A stretch of 64,000 nt of DNA from Heloderma charlesbogerti (GCA_026122225.1 JANEZZ010002882.1:310001-374000), one strand, 5' to 3'. Positions 46,502 through 56,557 are shown, counted from the stretch's first letter. A program made the numbers and translations. Notes: a model not told the origin generated them from the sequence alone.

Positions 46502-48405
46502 TGATTTTTTATTTATTTTATTTATTTATTAAATTTATTAATCACCCATCTGGCTGGTCACCCAGCCACTCTGGGCGATGTACAGCATATAATAAAACAG
46601 TTGAAAACAATAAAATTCTACAATAAAAACGTTTTCTAAAATACCCTAACCCACCCCAAATGCCTGCCTCAACAACCATGTTTTTAATGCATGGCGGAAG
46701 CTCATTAAAGAGAGGGCATGGCAGAGTTCCCTAGAAAAAGAGTTTCACAGAGTGGTGGCCACCACAGAGAAGGCCCTCTCCCTCGTCCTCACCAGCCTAG
46801 CTGTCCTGGCTGATGGGACAGAGAGAAGGCCATCCGAGGCTGATCTTCTTAAGCGGCCTGTCTGGTGTTGCTGGAGGCACTCCTTAGGATAGGCTGGGCC
46901 AGAACCATATAGGGTTTTAAAAGTCAAAACCAACACCTTGAATTTGGCCCGGAAAACAACTGGTAACCAGTGCAACTCCTTCAGCACTGGAGTGATGTGA
47001 TCTCGCCAGCAGCTGCCTTTAATCAGGCGAGCTGCCGCGTTCTGTACCAGCTGCAGCTTTCGAACCGTCTTCAAGGGTAACCTCACATAGAGCGCATTAC
47101 AGTAGTCTAAACGAGAGGAGACCAGGGCATGTACTACCGATATGAGCAGATGGTCGGGAAGGAAGGGGCGCAGCCGCCATATCAGATGGAGTTTGTACAG
47201 CGCTGTCCAGCTCACAGCTGACACCTGAGCCTCCATGGACAGCTGAGAGTCCAAAATGACTTCCAGGCTGCGGACCTGGTCTTTCAAGGGTAGCCGTACC
47301 CCATTCAACACCAGTTCAACATCTCCCAGCCTCCTCTTGTCTCCCACCAAAAGTAGCTTGGTCTTGTCAGGGTTCAGCTTCAGCTTATTCCTCCCCATCC
47401 AGCCACTCACCATCTCCAGACATTTGGACAGAGATTCTACGGCCAACCTTGGTGAAGATTTGAACGAAAGGTAGAGCTGCGTGTCATGCGCATATTGATG
47501 ACACCGCACTCCAAACCTCCTGATGATAGCCCCCAGCGGCTTCACATAGATGTTAAATAGCATCGGGGAGAGGATAGAACCCTGTGGCACACCACAAGTG
47601 AGTGGCCACAAGTCCAAAACCTCCTCTCCCAGTGCTACCCTCTGGTACCTGCTGGAGAGGAAGGACCGGAACCACCGCAATACAGTGTCTCCAATGCCCA
47701 ACCCCTCCAGGTGGTCCAGGGGGATACCGTGGTCAATGGTATCAAAAGCCGCTGAGAGGTCGAGGAGAACAAGGAAGGAGCATTCACCCCTATCCAGAGC
47801 CCTCCTCATATCATCCACCAAGGCAACCAAGGCCGTTTCTGTCCCATGCCCAAGCCTGAAGCCCGACTGAAATGGATCTAGATAATTGGTTTCTTCCAAG
47901 TGTGCCTTCAACTGCATCACTACCACCCGCTCAATCACCTTGCCCCAAAATGGCAGATTCGAGACTGTGCGAAAGTTGTTCAGAACTTGGGGATCCAAGG
48001 AGGGCTTCTTTAAGAGCGGTCTTATCACTGCCTCCTTGAGGGCTAATGGCATCACTCCCTCCTCAAGGGAGGCGTTCACCACCGCCCTGATCCCCTCACC
48101 CAGTCTCTCTCTGCAGCCCATAATGAGCCAAGATGGGCAAGGATCAAGTAAGCAGGTGGTCGGCCTTACCGATGAAAGCACCTTGTCCACTTCATCAGAA
48201 GGAAGAAGCTGGAACCGATCCCACAAAACCGGTTTGCCACAGGCCGCCTCCTGCTCAATAACTGTATCCACAGTGCACGGAATAACACTCCTAATCTGAT
48301 CAATTTTATCTGCAAAGTGCCTTGCCAAGGCCTCACAGGAGGCCTTAGAATGCTCCAGTGGTTCAGGAGCCACAGGACCGACCAGGCTCCGGACCACTTG
48401 GAACA
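46502..48405 (-). mobile_element. L2-clade LINE inserted in the CR1
   Basis: Enters the CR1 at the phrase GAGCCCATGATT (left) and leaves before CATTCTGTGTCCTGCAC (right), splitting a sequence that is continuous in the CR1 at 40127. The 3' end on the minus strand has TTTATTTATTAAATTTATTAA. No clear long duplication is visible. It is 5'-truncated: only the region from the linker upstream of the RT to the 3' end is present. Confidence 0.88.
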
Positions 48406-48436
48406 CATTCTGTGTCCTGCACTTTGGGATGATCAA
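46745..48436 (-). pseudogene. L2-clade reverse transcriptase ORF, uninterrupted but with altered catalytic box
   Basis: A 563-codon open frame, the longest in the window. The first about 10 residues (IIPKCRTQN) come from the host CR1 and the rest is L2, so its start is an artefact of the insertion. RT motifs: LLDLSAAFDTIDH (motif A) around residue 220, CGVPQGSILSPMLFN (motif B), and QYAHDTQLY (motif C) near residue 316. In motif C the family has YADD, so the first catalytic Asp is His here. SRLDYCNALY and HITPVLKELHWLPV in the C-terminal part are typical of L2. The lack of stops over 1.7 kb suggests a recent insertion. With a changed active site and no endonuclease domain it should not be active. 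Confidence 0.85.
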
Positions 48437-51401
48437 GAAGAGATCCTGGCCTTACTCTCTGGGACAACCTTTCAAGGACTTGAAGAGCGCTATCATATCT
48501 CCCCTCAGTCTTCTCAAGGCTAAACATGCCCAGTTCTTTCAGTCTCTCTTCATAGGGCTTTGTTTCCAGGCCCCTGATCATCTTTGTTGCCCTCCTATGA
48601 ACCCTCTCCAGTATGTCTGCATCCTTCATAAAGTGTGGTGCCCAGAACTGGACACAGTACTCCAGATGAGGCCTAACCAGTGCTGAGTAGAGTGGAACTA
48701 GTACTTCCCGGGATCTGGAAGCTATGCTTCTATGAATGCAGCCCAAAAGAGCATTGCCTTTTTTTGCAGCCACATCACATTGTTGGCTCATATTCAGCTG
48801 GTGATTGACAACAGTTTCAAGATCCTTCTCGCTTGTAGTGTTGTTGAGCCACGTATCCCCCATCTTGTCACTGTGCATTGGGTTTCTTTTTCCTAGGTGC
48901 AGAACTAGGCATTTATCCCTGTTAAATGTCATTCTGTTGTTTTCTGCCCAGCGCTCCAGTCTATCAAGATCACTTTGAATTTTGTTTCTGTATTCCAAAG
49001 TATTGGCTATCCCGCCCAATTCTGTGTCATCTGCAAATTTGATCAGCATTCCCTGCACCTCCTTCTCCAAGTCATTCATAAAAATGTTGAAGAGCACTGG
49101 GCCCAGGACTGAGCCCTGCGGTACCCCACTTGTTACCTCTCCCCAGTTTGAGAAGGTCCCATTGAGAAGCACTCTTTGAGTCCGATTCTGTAGCCAACTG
49201 TGGATCCACCGGATCGTTGTTTCATCTAGCCCACTTTAGCTAGTTTGCTCATCAGGATATCATGGGGCACTTTGTCGAAAGCTTTGCTGAAGTCGAGGTA
49301 TATGATGTCTACAGCATTCCCACGGTCCACAAGGGAGGTGACTTGATCCAAAAATGAGATCAGATTCATCTGGCAAGACTTATTCTTGACAAATCCATGT
49401 TGGCTTTGAGTAATCACTGCATTGTTTTCAAGGTGCTTCCAGATGGATTGATTTATCATCTGCTCCAGAATTTTCCCAGGGATTGATGTCAGACTGACTG
49501 GCCTGTAGTTCCCAGGTTCCTCCTTTTTACCCTTTTTGAGGATAGGGACAACATTAGCCCTCCTCCAGTCATCTGGCACTTCCCCCGTCCTCCATGATTT
49601 CTCAAAGACAATAGACAGCGGTTCTGAGAGTTCTTCTGCCAGTTCCTTTATGACTCGAGGATGCAGTTCATCTGGCCCTGGAGATTTGAACTCATTCAAA
49701 GTAATTAGGTGTTGTCAAGGGCTCCTTGGCGGCCTCTTTCAGTCTAATCTAGTAGCCAAGTCCAGATACAGACAAAGGGATTCTTTTCAAAGCTTTATTC
49801 CTCTTTTACAACTTAACTCTACTGTTAGCAACTAGCTATGAGCAGCAGAGTACCTATGCCCTAAGTTGGAACAGTTGGTCCCTGTTTGAAGGAGAATCAC
49901 TGGCAGACCTTGAACTTATGGGCTAGGGAGAGTCACTCCCCTTTTCCCTTGGATCCTCTGGGCGCAATCGTTGTTTGCGCGCCAGCCGGGCACTATGCCT
50001 CCTTTCTGCGCCCTCCATTTGGCGCTGCTCCCTGCGTTGGGAGATTTTAACTCATTCAAAGTAATTAGGTGTTCCTTGACCATATGCCTCTCGATCTCAA
50101 GCTGCAATCCTGCCCCTTCAGCCTGTACTTCGCCTTTGCCAGGGGGGTCATAGACCCTCTTTTGGGAGAAGACTGAGCCAAAGTAGGAATTGAGCACCTT
50201 TGCCTTTTCTTTGTCATCTGTTATCGTTTTGCCATCCTTATTTAATAGCTGAACCACCATTTCTTTCCTCTGCCTTTTACTATGCACGTAGCTGAAGAAA
50301 GCCTTTTTGTTCTTTTAGCATCCTTCGCTAACCTCAGCTCGTTCTCAGCTTTAGCCTTCTTGACTCCATCCCTGCAATTCTGTGCTACCTCCTGTACTCT
50401 TCCTTTGTTACTTGGCCTTCTTTCCACTTCCTATATGTGTCCTTTTTGTTTTCAGGTCATCTCTAAGGTGTTTGTGAAGCCACATTTTTTTAAAAGCTCC
50501 CACCCATCTTGGACTCCTTTTCTTGTTAGAGTCGCTTGCCATGGGACCTTACTGATCATTGTTCTGAGTTTATTAAAATCAGCTTTCCTAAAATCCAGGG
50601 TACGCGTTTGACTGCACTCAGCTTTTGCTTCCCTTAGAACCAAGAACTCAAGTACAACATGGTTGCTTTCCCCCAGAGTTCTTGTAACTGCTACTTTATC
50701 CACTAAATCATCTCTGTTGGTTAGGATCAAGTCAAGGATAGCCGATCCTCTAGTTCCTTCCTCTACTTTCTGTAGGAGGAAGTTATCTGCCACACAAGTC
50801 AGGAATTTCCTGGAGGGGCCATGTTTTGCAGAATTTGTCTCCAAACATATATCGGGGAATTTGAAGTCCCCCATTACTACTACATCATTCTTCCTTGAAA
50901 CATTGGCTCTTTGCTTTTCAAAAGTTTCGTCCTCGTCTTCTCCTTGATTGGGTGGCTGGTAGTAGACTCCGACCACCAGGTTCCTTTTATTCTTTGCTCG
51001 ATTTATTTTGATCCAGATGCTCTCAATGGGGCTACCAAGCTCCTCCACCTGTATTTCTGTGCAGAGATATGTATTTTTCACATACAGTGCAACCCCACCT
51101 CCCTTTCTGTTCCTCCTGTTCTTTTTGAACAAGTTATATCCTTCAATTGCTGTATTCCACTCATGAGAGTCATCCCACCATGTCTCAGTTATACCTATCA
51201 AAACATAATTTCTTCCTGTATTAAGAGTTCAAGTTCGTTCTGTTTGTTTCCCATACTCTGGGCATTAGTATATAGACATCGAAGACCATGTGCTTCATAG
51301 TCTGGCTTTCTTCCTACACGTGTCTGAAGACTATTATCGGGCGCTATTAGAGCTGTTCTCTCCGTTGCAGTGCATACGCCTACGTCCATTGTTACCCCCA
51401 A
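48406..51401 (-). pseudogene. CR1 ORF2 (endonuclease-RT), broken
   Basis: Reads right to left. The N-terminal piece 51401-51198 has LRCLYTNAQSMGNKQNELE. After a 1-2 nt shift, 51201-50452 (249 codons) carries the endonuclease: ITETWWDDSHEWN, YYQPPNQG and ILDLILTNRDD. RT pieces follow at 49699-49226 (YRPVSLTSIPGKILEQ, IYLDFSKAFDKVPHD) and 49172-48406 (GVPQGSVLGPVLFN, FADD). A 1-nt loss near 49240 ends the motif-A piece. The truncated LTR at 49713 removes continuity between linker and RT, and the L2 insert cuts off the final part, which resumes left of 46502. Inactive. Confidence 0.88.
49681..50072 (-). mobile_element. Solo LTR, family A copy 4, truncated, with a 32-bp flanking repeat
   Basis: The LTR starts TGTCAAGGGCTCC at 49713 and aligns with copies 1 and 2 until about 50039, where it breaks off before the region that carries the acidic frame. 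The minus-strand AATAAA is at 49799-49794. Directly on both sides is a 32-bp CR1 sequence (49681-49712 and 50041-50072) identical except for one base. This is far longer than the 5-bp duplications of copies 1-3 and suggests a rearrangement rather than a normal insertion. Confidence 0.85.
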
Positions 51402-51450
51402 CTTTACATCTCCCTTCCCCGTAGGATTCAGTTTAAAGCCCTCCTGATGA

Positions 51451-51600
51451 GGTGGTGGGCTCTCCTACACTGGAGGCATTCAAAACGAGGCTGGACAGCC
51501 ATCTGTCAGGGATGCTCTGACTTGGATTCCTGCATTGAGCAGGGGGTTGGACTCGATGGCCTTGTAGGACCCTTCCGTCCCTACTATTCTATGATTCTAT
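51451..51600 (+). mobile_element. CR1 3'-end fragment inserted in inverse orientation
   Basis: About 150 bp of a CR1 3' terminus (GGTGGTGGGCTCTCC to ATTCTATGATTCTAT), plus strand, placed between GATGA and AGTTCTTC of the minus-strand CR1. Removing it makes the host CR1 match the copy at 32680. Any duplication is at most 4 bp (ATGA) and overlaps the tail repeat, as usual for CR1. Confidence 0.85.
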
Positions 51601-52349
51601 GAAGTTCTTCATGCTGTGGCCAAACACATTCTTCCCATCCTTTGTGAGGTGCAACTCGTCCCTTGCCAACAGCCCATCTTCCAGGACGTATAGGCCGTGG
51701 TCCCAGAATCCAAATCTCTCTCATTGGCACCGCCTTCGTAGCCAGTCATTCACCTGGAGTATTTTTCGTTCCCTTTCTATCCCTGTTCTAACTACTGGAA
51801 GGATGGATGAGAAAACTACCTGGGCCCCAAAGTTCTTGAGTTTCCTTCCCAAAGCTTCAAAGTCTGACATGATTTCTTCGTAGCTCCACTTGGCGGTATC
51901 CTTTGTTCCCACATGGATGAGAAGAAAGGGATACCTGTCAGTGGGCTTTATGAGTACAGGCAACCTTTCAGTCATGTCTCTAATCCGTCCTCCCGGGAGA
52001 CAACATACCTGGCGAGTCCATGGGTCTTCGCGACATACCTGGGTCTCAATCCCACGCAGCAAGGAGTCTCCCACTACTACCACTCTTCTCTTCTTCTTCT
52101 TGTAGGCCTGGGTTTCATCGCCTCTGTTTGACTGACCTTCAGCCTCTTGCTCACTCTCATGCAGGTTCCCCTGTGATTCTTCCTCTGCAGGCTGTCCTCC
52201 AGCCTCATCCACAAGTACCTGGAATCGGTTCCACAGCTCCACTGTTGCAGAATGGCTTCTAGTTCTTCTTCTCCTGTCACCCTTTTCCAAGAAGTATCCT
52301 CTACTCCATTTTTCTTCACCTCAGCATTTCCCACTTCTGCCTCATCTTG

Positions 52350-52797
52350 CTGTTGTTGCAGAACTCAGAGTCAGAGAGACCACGGAGTGAAGGAAAAAGT
52401 TTTTCTTTATTTAACGCGTGGGCTTAAGGCTGGAATCACTTCCAAAGAGCCAAAAGCCCCGATTTACATCAGCACATTGTTTTTATAGATATTGTGACAC
52501 ATAGGAAACGGCTCCTCCTCTCCCTCCCGTGTGGGGTTGCAGTCCTCAACATTTTTTTTCCTAGCACCATTGTTTATAATACAAGAAATGGGTTATAGGG
52601 TAGCCATGATAAGCAGAGAACAGCAGAGAACATGATATACATATCACTATGACCTTAGCCTTTGTTGACAAGATAAGAAATTCCTATGTCTCATCAGCTT
52701 ACAAACATGTTTCAGAGATTAAGAGCTCAGCAAGAACATGAAGCATGAGTCTGCATGAGGCTACTTAGTCGGACCCCCAATATGGCTGCTACACTGT
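52350..52797 (-). mobile_element. ERV-type solo LTR inside CR1 ORF1
   Basis: The LTR spans 52354-52793 (440 bp). On the minus strand it begins TGTAGCAGCC and ends with CA, flanked by the 4-bp repeat CTGT (52350-52353 and 52794-52797). A TATAAAA box lies at 52487-52481 and AATAAA at 52411-52406, so U3, a short R and U5 are in the usual order. A 4-bp duplication with TG...CA ends suits gammaretrovirus-like (class I) endogenous retroviruses; a 6-bp alternative (CTGTTG) is possible if the 3' end is read as CAA. No internal genes are present. Confidence 0.82.
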
Positions 52798-53039
52798 TGC
52801 TCTTCAAGCTTCTGGTCTTCCCTTTGCTGCTGTAGTTCCCCCATTCTGTCCAAGAACTCTTCGTGTTCTCTTATGCCCCGGAGGGTTGACAGTCGTCACT
52901 CCAGTCCACTTACTTTTTCTTCCAGCAGCATGATCAACTTGTACTTGTTGCAGGTGTAGGCCATGTTGTTCGCAGGCAAGAAAACAAACACTGCACATAC
53001 CTTGCAGGTCACCACCACTGGAGAGTCCTGTCCTTCCAT

Positions 53040-53707
53040 TGCCTCTTTTCCCGTTTTGTGTCTAGCTTTGTGATTGTTCTAGACTAGCCTGCGCCTGCTC
53101 CTCTACTCAGTAGAGGTTAAAAGCAGAGTCCCACCGGTGTGGAAGTGTGTGTGACAAGACAAATAAATGAAAAAAGTTAGTTAAAAAAGAAAATAATGTT
53201 AGTGACCTCCCCCTTGACCTCCCCTGCCAAACTCCCCTGGCCAACTCCTGTTTGCTCCCCCTGTCCGCTCGCTCTGGTCACTCGCTCTCTGGGAGCTTGC
53301 TTGCTTCTGTAGTCCCTGGACCAGCTGGAACAGCTTGCTCTGCTCTGCTCTGCTCAGCTGGGAGGCGGGAAACAGACTGAAGCTTCCCGCCCACTCAGCT
53401 GCTGGGAGTACTCAGGCCACCTCCCACTCCCCCAATTCAATTGGAGCTCTCAGAAGCACCTGGTGAGTTCACAGCTACTCAGAAGGATAAAGGGCAGCCC
53501 CCTGGGCTTCCTGCAGCCCACTTACCTCTTAGCCTCTGTCTCCTTTGTCACTTCTACCACTGCAACTCCCCTGGCCAACTTCTGTTTGCTCCCCCTGTTT
53601 GCTCGCTCTGGTCGCTCTCTCTCTGGGAGCTTGCTTGCTTCTGTAGTCCCTGGACCAGCTGGAGCAGCTTGCTTTCATCTGCTCAGCTGGGAGGTGGGAA
53701 ACAGACA
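53040..53707 (-). promoter_or_regulatory. CR1 5' UTR with two copies of a ~145-bp unit
   Basis: Lies between the ORF1 start and the L2 boundary. Two near-identical segments, 53230-53377 (148 bp) and 53564-53706 (143 bp), start 334 bp apart and share phrases such as CTCCCCCTGT, TCTGGGAGCTTGCTTGCTTC and GTCCCTGGACCAGCTGGA. The outer one ends exactly where L2 resumes. The region is GC-rich. LINE 5' UTRs act as internal promoters and some (mouse L1) use repeated monomers, so a promoter role is plausible but not shown. Confidence 0.6.
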
Positions 53708-54025
53708 GGTGGGGGCACTCAGAGTAGGGCCTCTGAAGAAGATTTTAAGATCCAGGTAGGTACATATGATAAGGCAAACTAGTCCCAAACTCTTTCAAGT
53801 AACCTGGTCCCAAACTGTTTAGGGCTTTTAAAACCAGCACTTTGGAAAGGGCCCAGAAATGAATTAGGAGCCAATGCAGCTAGCAAAGCATAGGCGTAAT
53901 CTGGTCAAACCATCCAGTGCCAGTAAGTAATCTTGCGGCCCTACTTTAGACCAACTACAGTTTCCAAGTGGGTTTTAAAGGTAGCCCCATGCGCAAGGCA
54001 TGGCAATAGTCTAAATGGGAGGGCA
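53708..54025 (-). mobile_element. L2 LINE, right part (continues 46000-46254)
   Basis: L2 phrases GGGCCTCTGAAGAAG, CTGGTCCCAAACTGTTTAGG, CAGCACTTTGGAAAG and GGAGCCAATGCAGC follow directly from the point where the left half stopped. Cut off on the right by the L1 at about 54030. Confidence 0.75.
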
Positions 54026-54256
54026 CTAGAGCATTTGTAATTTTTTAATCATTTTTTTATTGTGAATTTGAACAAAACAAACAAAATAAAACCAAAAAAT
54101 ATATAACAATATATTATAAAACCCTCAGTGTCAAGTTATTACAATATTCTTGAAAGAGAAAAAAGGGGAAAAATAGATTACACATAAGCTTCAGTAAAAG
54201 CAGACCAAATATTCACATATAAGTCCATTTGCAAGTTACACCTATATACTACTCTT

Positions 54257-56052
54257 TCAAATGTTGCTAGTGTTGTTAAGTCTTAAATCTATTGCAGTTT
54301 TATCCTTCCAGTATTGTAGTATCAGTCTTTTAGCAACCAAAAGGGCATGAAAGATCCATTTATGCTGACTATGTGTTACGTTCCAAGAAGCAGGTAAGTG
54401 ATTTAAAAGAACATTTACATCAGTAAATATTAAAGAGCTTTCCAATACAAAATTTATCCCTATAATAACTTCTTCCCGAAAGGAGGCAACCATTGGGCAT
54501 TTCCAAAACATATGAATAAGAGAAGCATTGACTGCATTACACCTCCAACAATTAGCTGAATTTGACAAACCTGTATTAAAAAGACGTTATGGCGTCCAAT
54601 AGACCTGAAACAAACATTTTTGTGGGATAAGGCGTAACCGAAGATCCGTTGAGATGTCTGAAACAGACACCAAAACAGCAGTCCATTGATTAAACAAAAT
54701 AGGACATTCCAATTCCCTGTTCCTTTACTGCTGCAAACCATTTGTATCATATTTATTCATTGATAATAAATATTTATAAACATGAATTGTAGGTTCATAT
54801 ATCTGATCAGCTTCAGTGAGTATTTCCAGCAGCGAAGGAGACTCCAAAGCAATAAAAGCAGCAAGACCAAATCTAGATACCAACAAATGTTTCAGTTGCA
54901 AGTACTGCCATTCTGCTGTAGCAGGCAAATCAAATTGATCTCACAAAGTTGAAAATAACAAGAACTCATCAACCACCACTAATTGATCCAGGGTAAAGAT
55001 CATTTTATCTGTCCAGGTCCGCCATAAAAACATTTTCTTTCCAATTCTTAAATCTGGATTTCCCCATAAAGTCAGTTTAGCATGGGAAAATGGGTCAAAC
55101 TGTAAATTTATTTGTTATATTTCTATACCGCCCCATAGCTGAAGAGCTTCGGGTGGTTTACAAAAGTCAAAACATTAAAATACAATATATAAAGTTTAAA
55201 AACCATTTACATAAAAACATATGGACAGTATATACAGCAACATATAACTAAAAACAACTTTGAACTAAAAACATTTTTTTAAAAAAACTCCAATAATAAA
55301 ACAGCTTAAAACACTGCTAAAACAGTATACAAAAGTCAGCAGAATGTAATTGATGGGACATTATACGCCATACTTTAACTGCCAAGATTGTGGGAGGAGC
55401 TCTGTCTGCCTTAATATGCCAAGAACCCAATTCCATCCATTTAAAGAGAGGCTCCAGACAAGAAGATTCCAACACTGACCAAGGTGGAAAATCTAAGTGG
55501 AAAAGACCAAAATTTAGTACATGTCAGCAAATAGGCCCAATGGTACATAGCTAGATCCGGAAAACTGAACCCTCCTTCATCAATTGGAAGTTGCATCCTT
55601 TGCAAAGATATTCTTGGTAGAAAGGAATCCCAAAATAATTTATGAAACAGAGCATTAAGTTTTTGGAAAATTTGCCAGGTATAAGTATAGGATCCCACAT
55701 ATAACATAAATAATTCGAGGTATGGTATTCATCTTAAGTGTATTCACCTTACCTCATAAACTCAACTTTAAAGATGGCTATCTATATCTCATGAAATATC
55801 ATTAATCAACTTGTTTAAATTTAACCTCATCAGTTGAGATATATCTGTAGGGATAATTATTCCCAGATAAGTAATAAACCCTGGGCACCATCGAAATTGC
55901 CAATTGGCTAATACACTAGAGTATACCTTATCTCCGGTCAGCATTATTTCCGACTTTGACCAATTAATTGAATAACTGGGCAATTCACCAAAGGTATTAC
56001 TCAATTTCATCAAAGCTGGAACCAACAACTGGAGTTTCAAGATAAACAACAA
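54257..56052 (-). pseudogene. L1 ORF2 remnants
   Basis: Four main open pieces, 56052-55789, 55707-55441, 54928-54725/54750-54460 and 54568-54257, cover the region after the RT active site to the C-terminal cysteine motif (C-x2-C followed by H-x5-C). The YADD active-site region lies upstream and is missing or decayed. No full-length protein is possible. Confidence 0.7.
55105..55347 (-). repeat. L2-type 3' end inserted in L1
   Basis: Contains CTATACCGCCCCATAGCTGA and a long A/C-rich 3' UTR that matches 6810-7025 (AAAACATTAAAATACAATAT, AACATATAACTAAAAACAAC, TACAAAAGTCAGCA). L1 sequence continues on both sides. Confidence 0.75.
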
Positions 56053-56219
56053 AAGACGATCAACATAAAGGCAAATTTTAAATTATAAACCAAAATGGAC
56101 AAATCCATGAATACTAATATTTTGTCTAATAGCACATTCCAGGGGTTCCAAACATAAGTTGAATATCAGTGGAGGACAACCTTGTCTGGTGCCCCAACTT
56201 GCCACCATTACAGGCAAGT

Positions 56220-56405
56220 CCATTCAGCAGTAGCATCAAAAATTATCTTGTCTAGACATGTAAAATGTCTGGAAATTTTGAGGACAAGGAAAGAAAACCT
56301 TTTTTCTGTTTTTTTCTTGGAAAAAATGGAAATTTGGGGGAAAATGGAAAAATAAGCAATACTTCTTTTTCTAGCACTCTTTACGGATTTAAAGTCACTT
56401 TGTTG
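56220..56405. other. No recognised feature
   Basis: Short unique-looking segment between the L1 and a MITE. Confidence 0.35.
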
Positions 56406-56557
56406 CTTTAAGACAGCCTTCCCCAACCTGGCGACTTCCAGATATTTTGGACTTCAGCTCCCATCAGCCCCAGGCAGGATGACCAATGGTCAGGAATGCT
56501 GGGCACTGTAGCCCAAAAAATCCAGAGGGCGACAGGTTCGGGAGGCCTGTTTTAAGA
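56406..56557. mobile_element. hAT-like foldback MITE with 8-bp duplication
   Basis: The element (56414-56549, 136 bp) starts CAGCCTTCCCCAACCTGGCG and ends GGCCTG; the two halves are imperfect inverted repeats. Flanking 8-bp repeats (56406-56413 and 56550-56557) differ at one base, the length expected for hAT. No coding capacity. Confidence 0.75.

Larger units (their letters stand above)
51428..53039 (-). pseudogene. CR1 ORF1 (esterase-type), interrupted
   Basis: ORF1 of CR1 encodes an RNA-binding/chaperone-like protein with an SGNH/GDSL-type esterase domain. Start Met at 53039; an N-terminal C-x2-C (TCKVC) with further Cys, then LLEEKVSGLE (coiled-coil-like) and a TGA near 52910. The middle is cut by the ERV-type LTR (52354-52793). 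The main piece, 52290-51721, has VVVVGDSLLRG (GDS nucleophile block) and LLIHVGTKD (where the family has HVGTND). After a TGA at 51721 the frame continues with LARDELHLT, the D-x-x-H block, and ends ALN-stop at 51428. The inverted CR1 end (51451-51600) sits four codons before that stop. Inactive, but nearly complete in architecture. Confidence 0.82.
46255..53707 (-). mobile_element. Near full-length CR1 carrying four nested insertions
   Basis: The CR1 3' tail (ATAGAATCATAGAATAGTAGG) is at 46257, the C-terminal and RT parts of ORF2 lie at 48406-50500, the endonuclease at 50500-51200, ORF1 at 51428-53039 and a 5' UTR at 53040-53707. After subtracting the inserts (about 46502-48405, 49713-50072, 51451-51600, 52354-52797) the CR1 is about 4.6 kb, close to the known full length of about 4.5 kb. 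It is flanked by the two halves of one L2. Full-length CR1 copies are rare because most are 5'-truncated. Confidence 0.85.
54030..56215 (-). mobile_element. L1-clade LINE, 3' half, 5'-truncated
   Basis: The 3' end is marked by a T-rich run on the plus strand (54040-54058). Minus-strand pieces in different frames follow L1 order: an RT remnant (LVWGTRQG-type phrase near 56190), LPSYSINWSKSEIML (55980-55935), a FWDSFLPRISLQRMQLPIDEGGF-type piece read in parts near 55640-55570, and a C-terminal cysteine region CWRCNAVNASLIHMFWKCP (54550-54493). Multiple stops and shifts. Its 3' UTR differs from that of the ORF1-only element at 59748, so it is another L1 family. An L2-type tail (55105-55347) is inserted in it. 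Confidence 0.8.
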
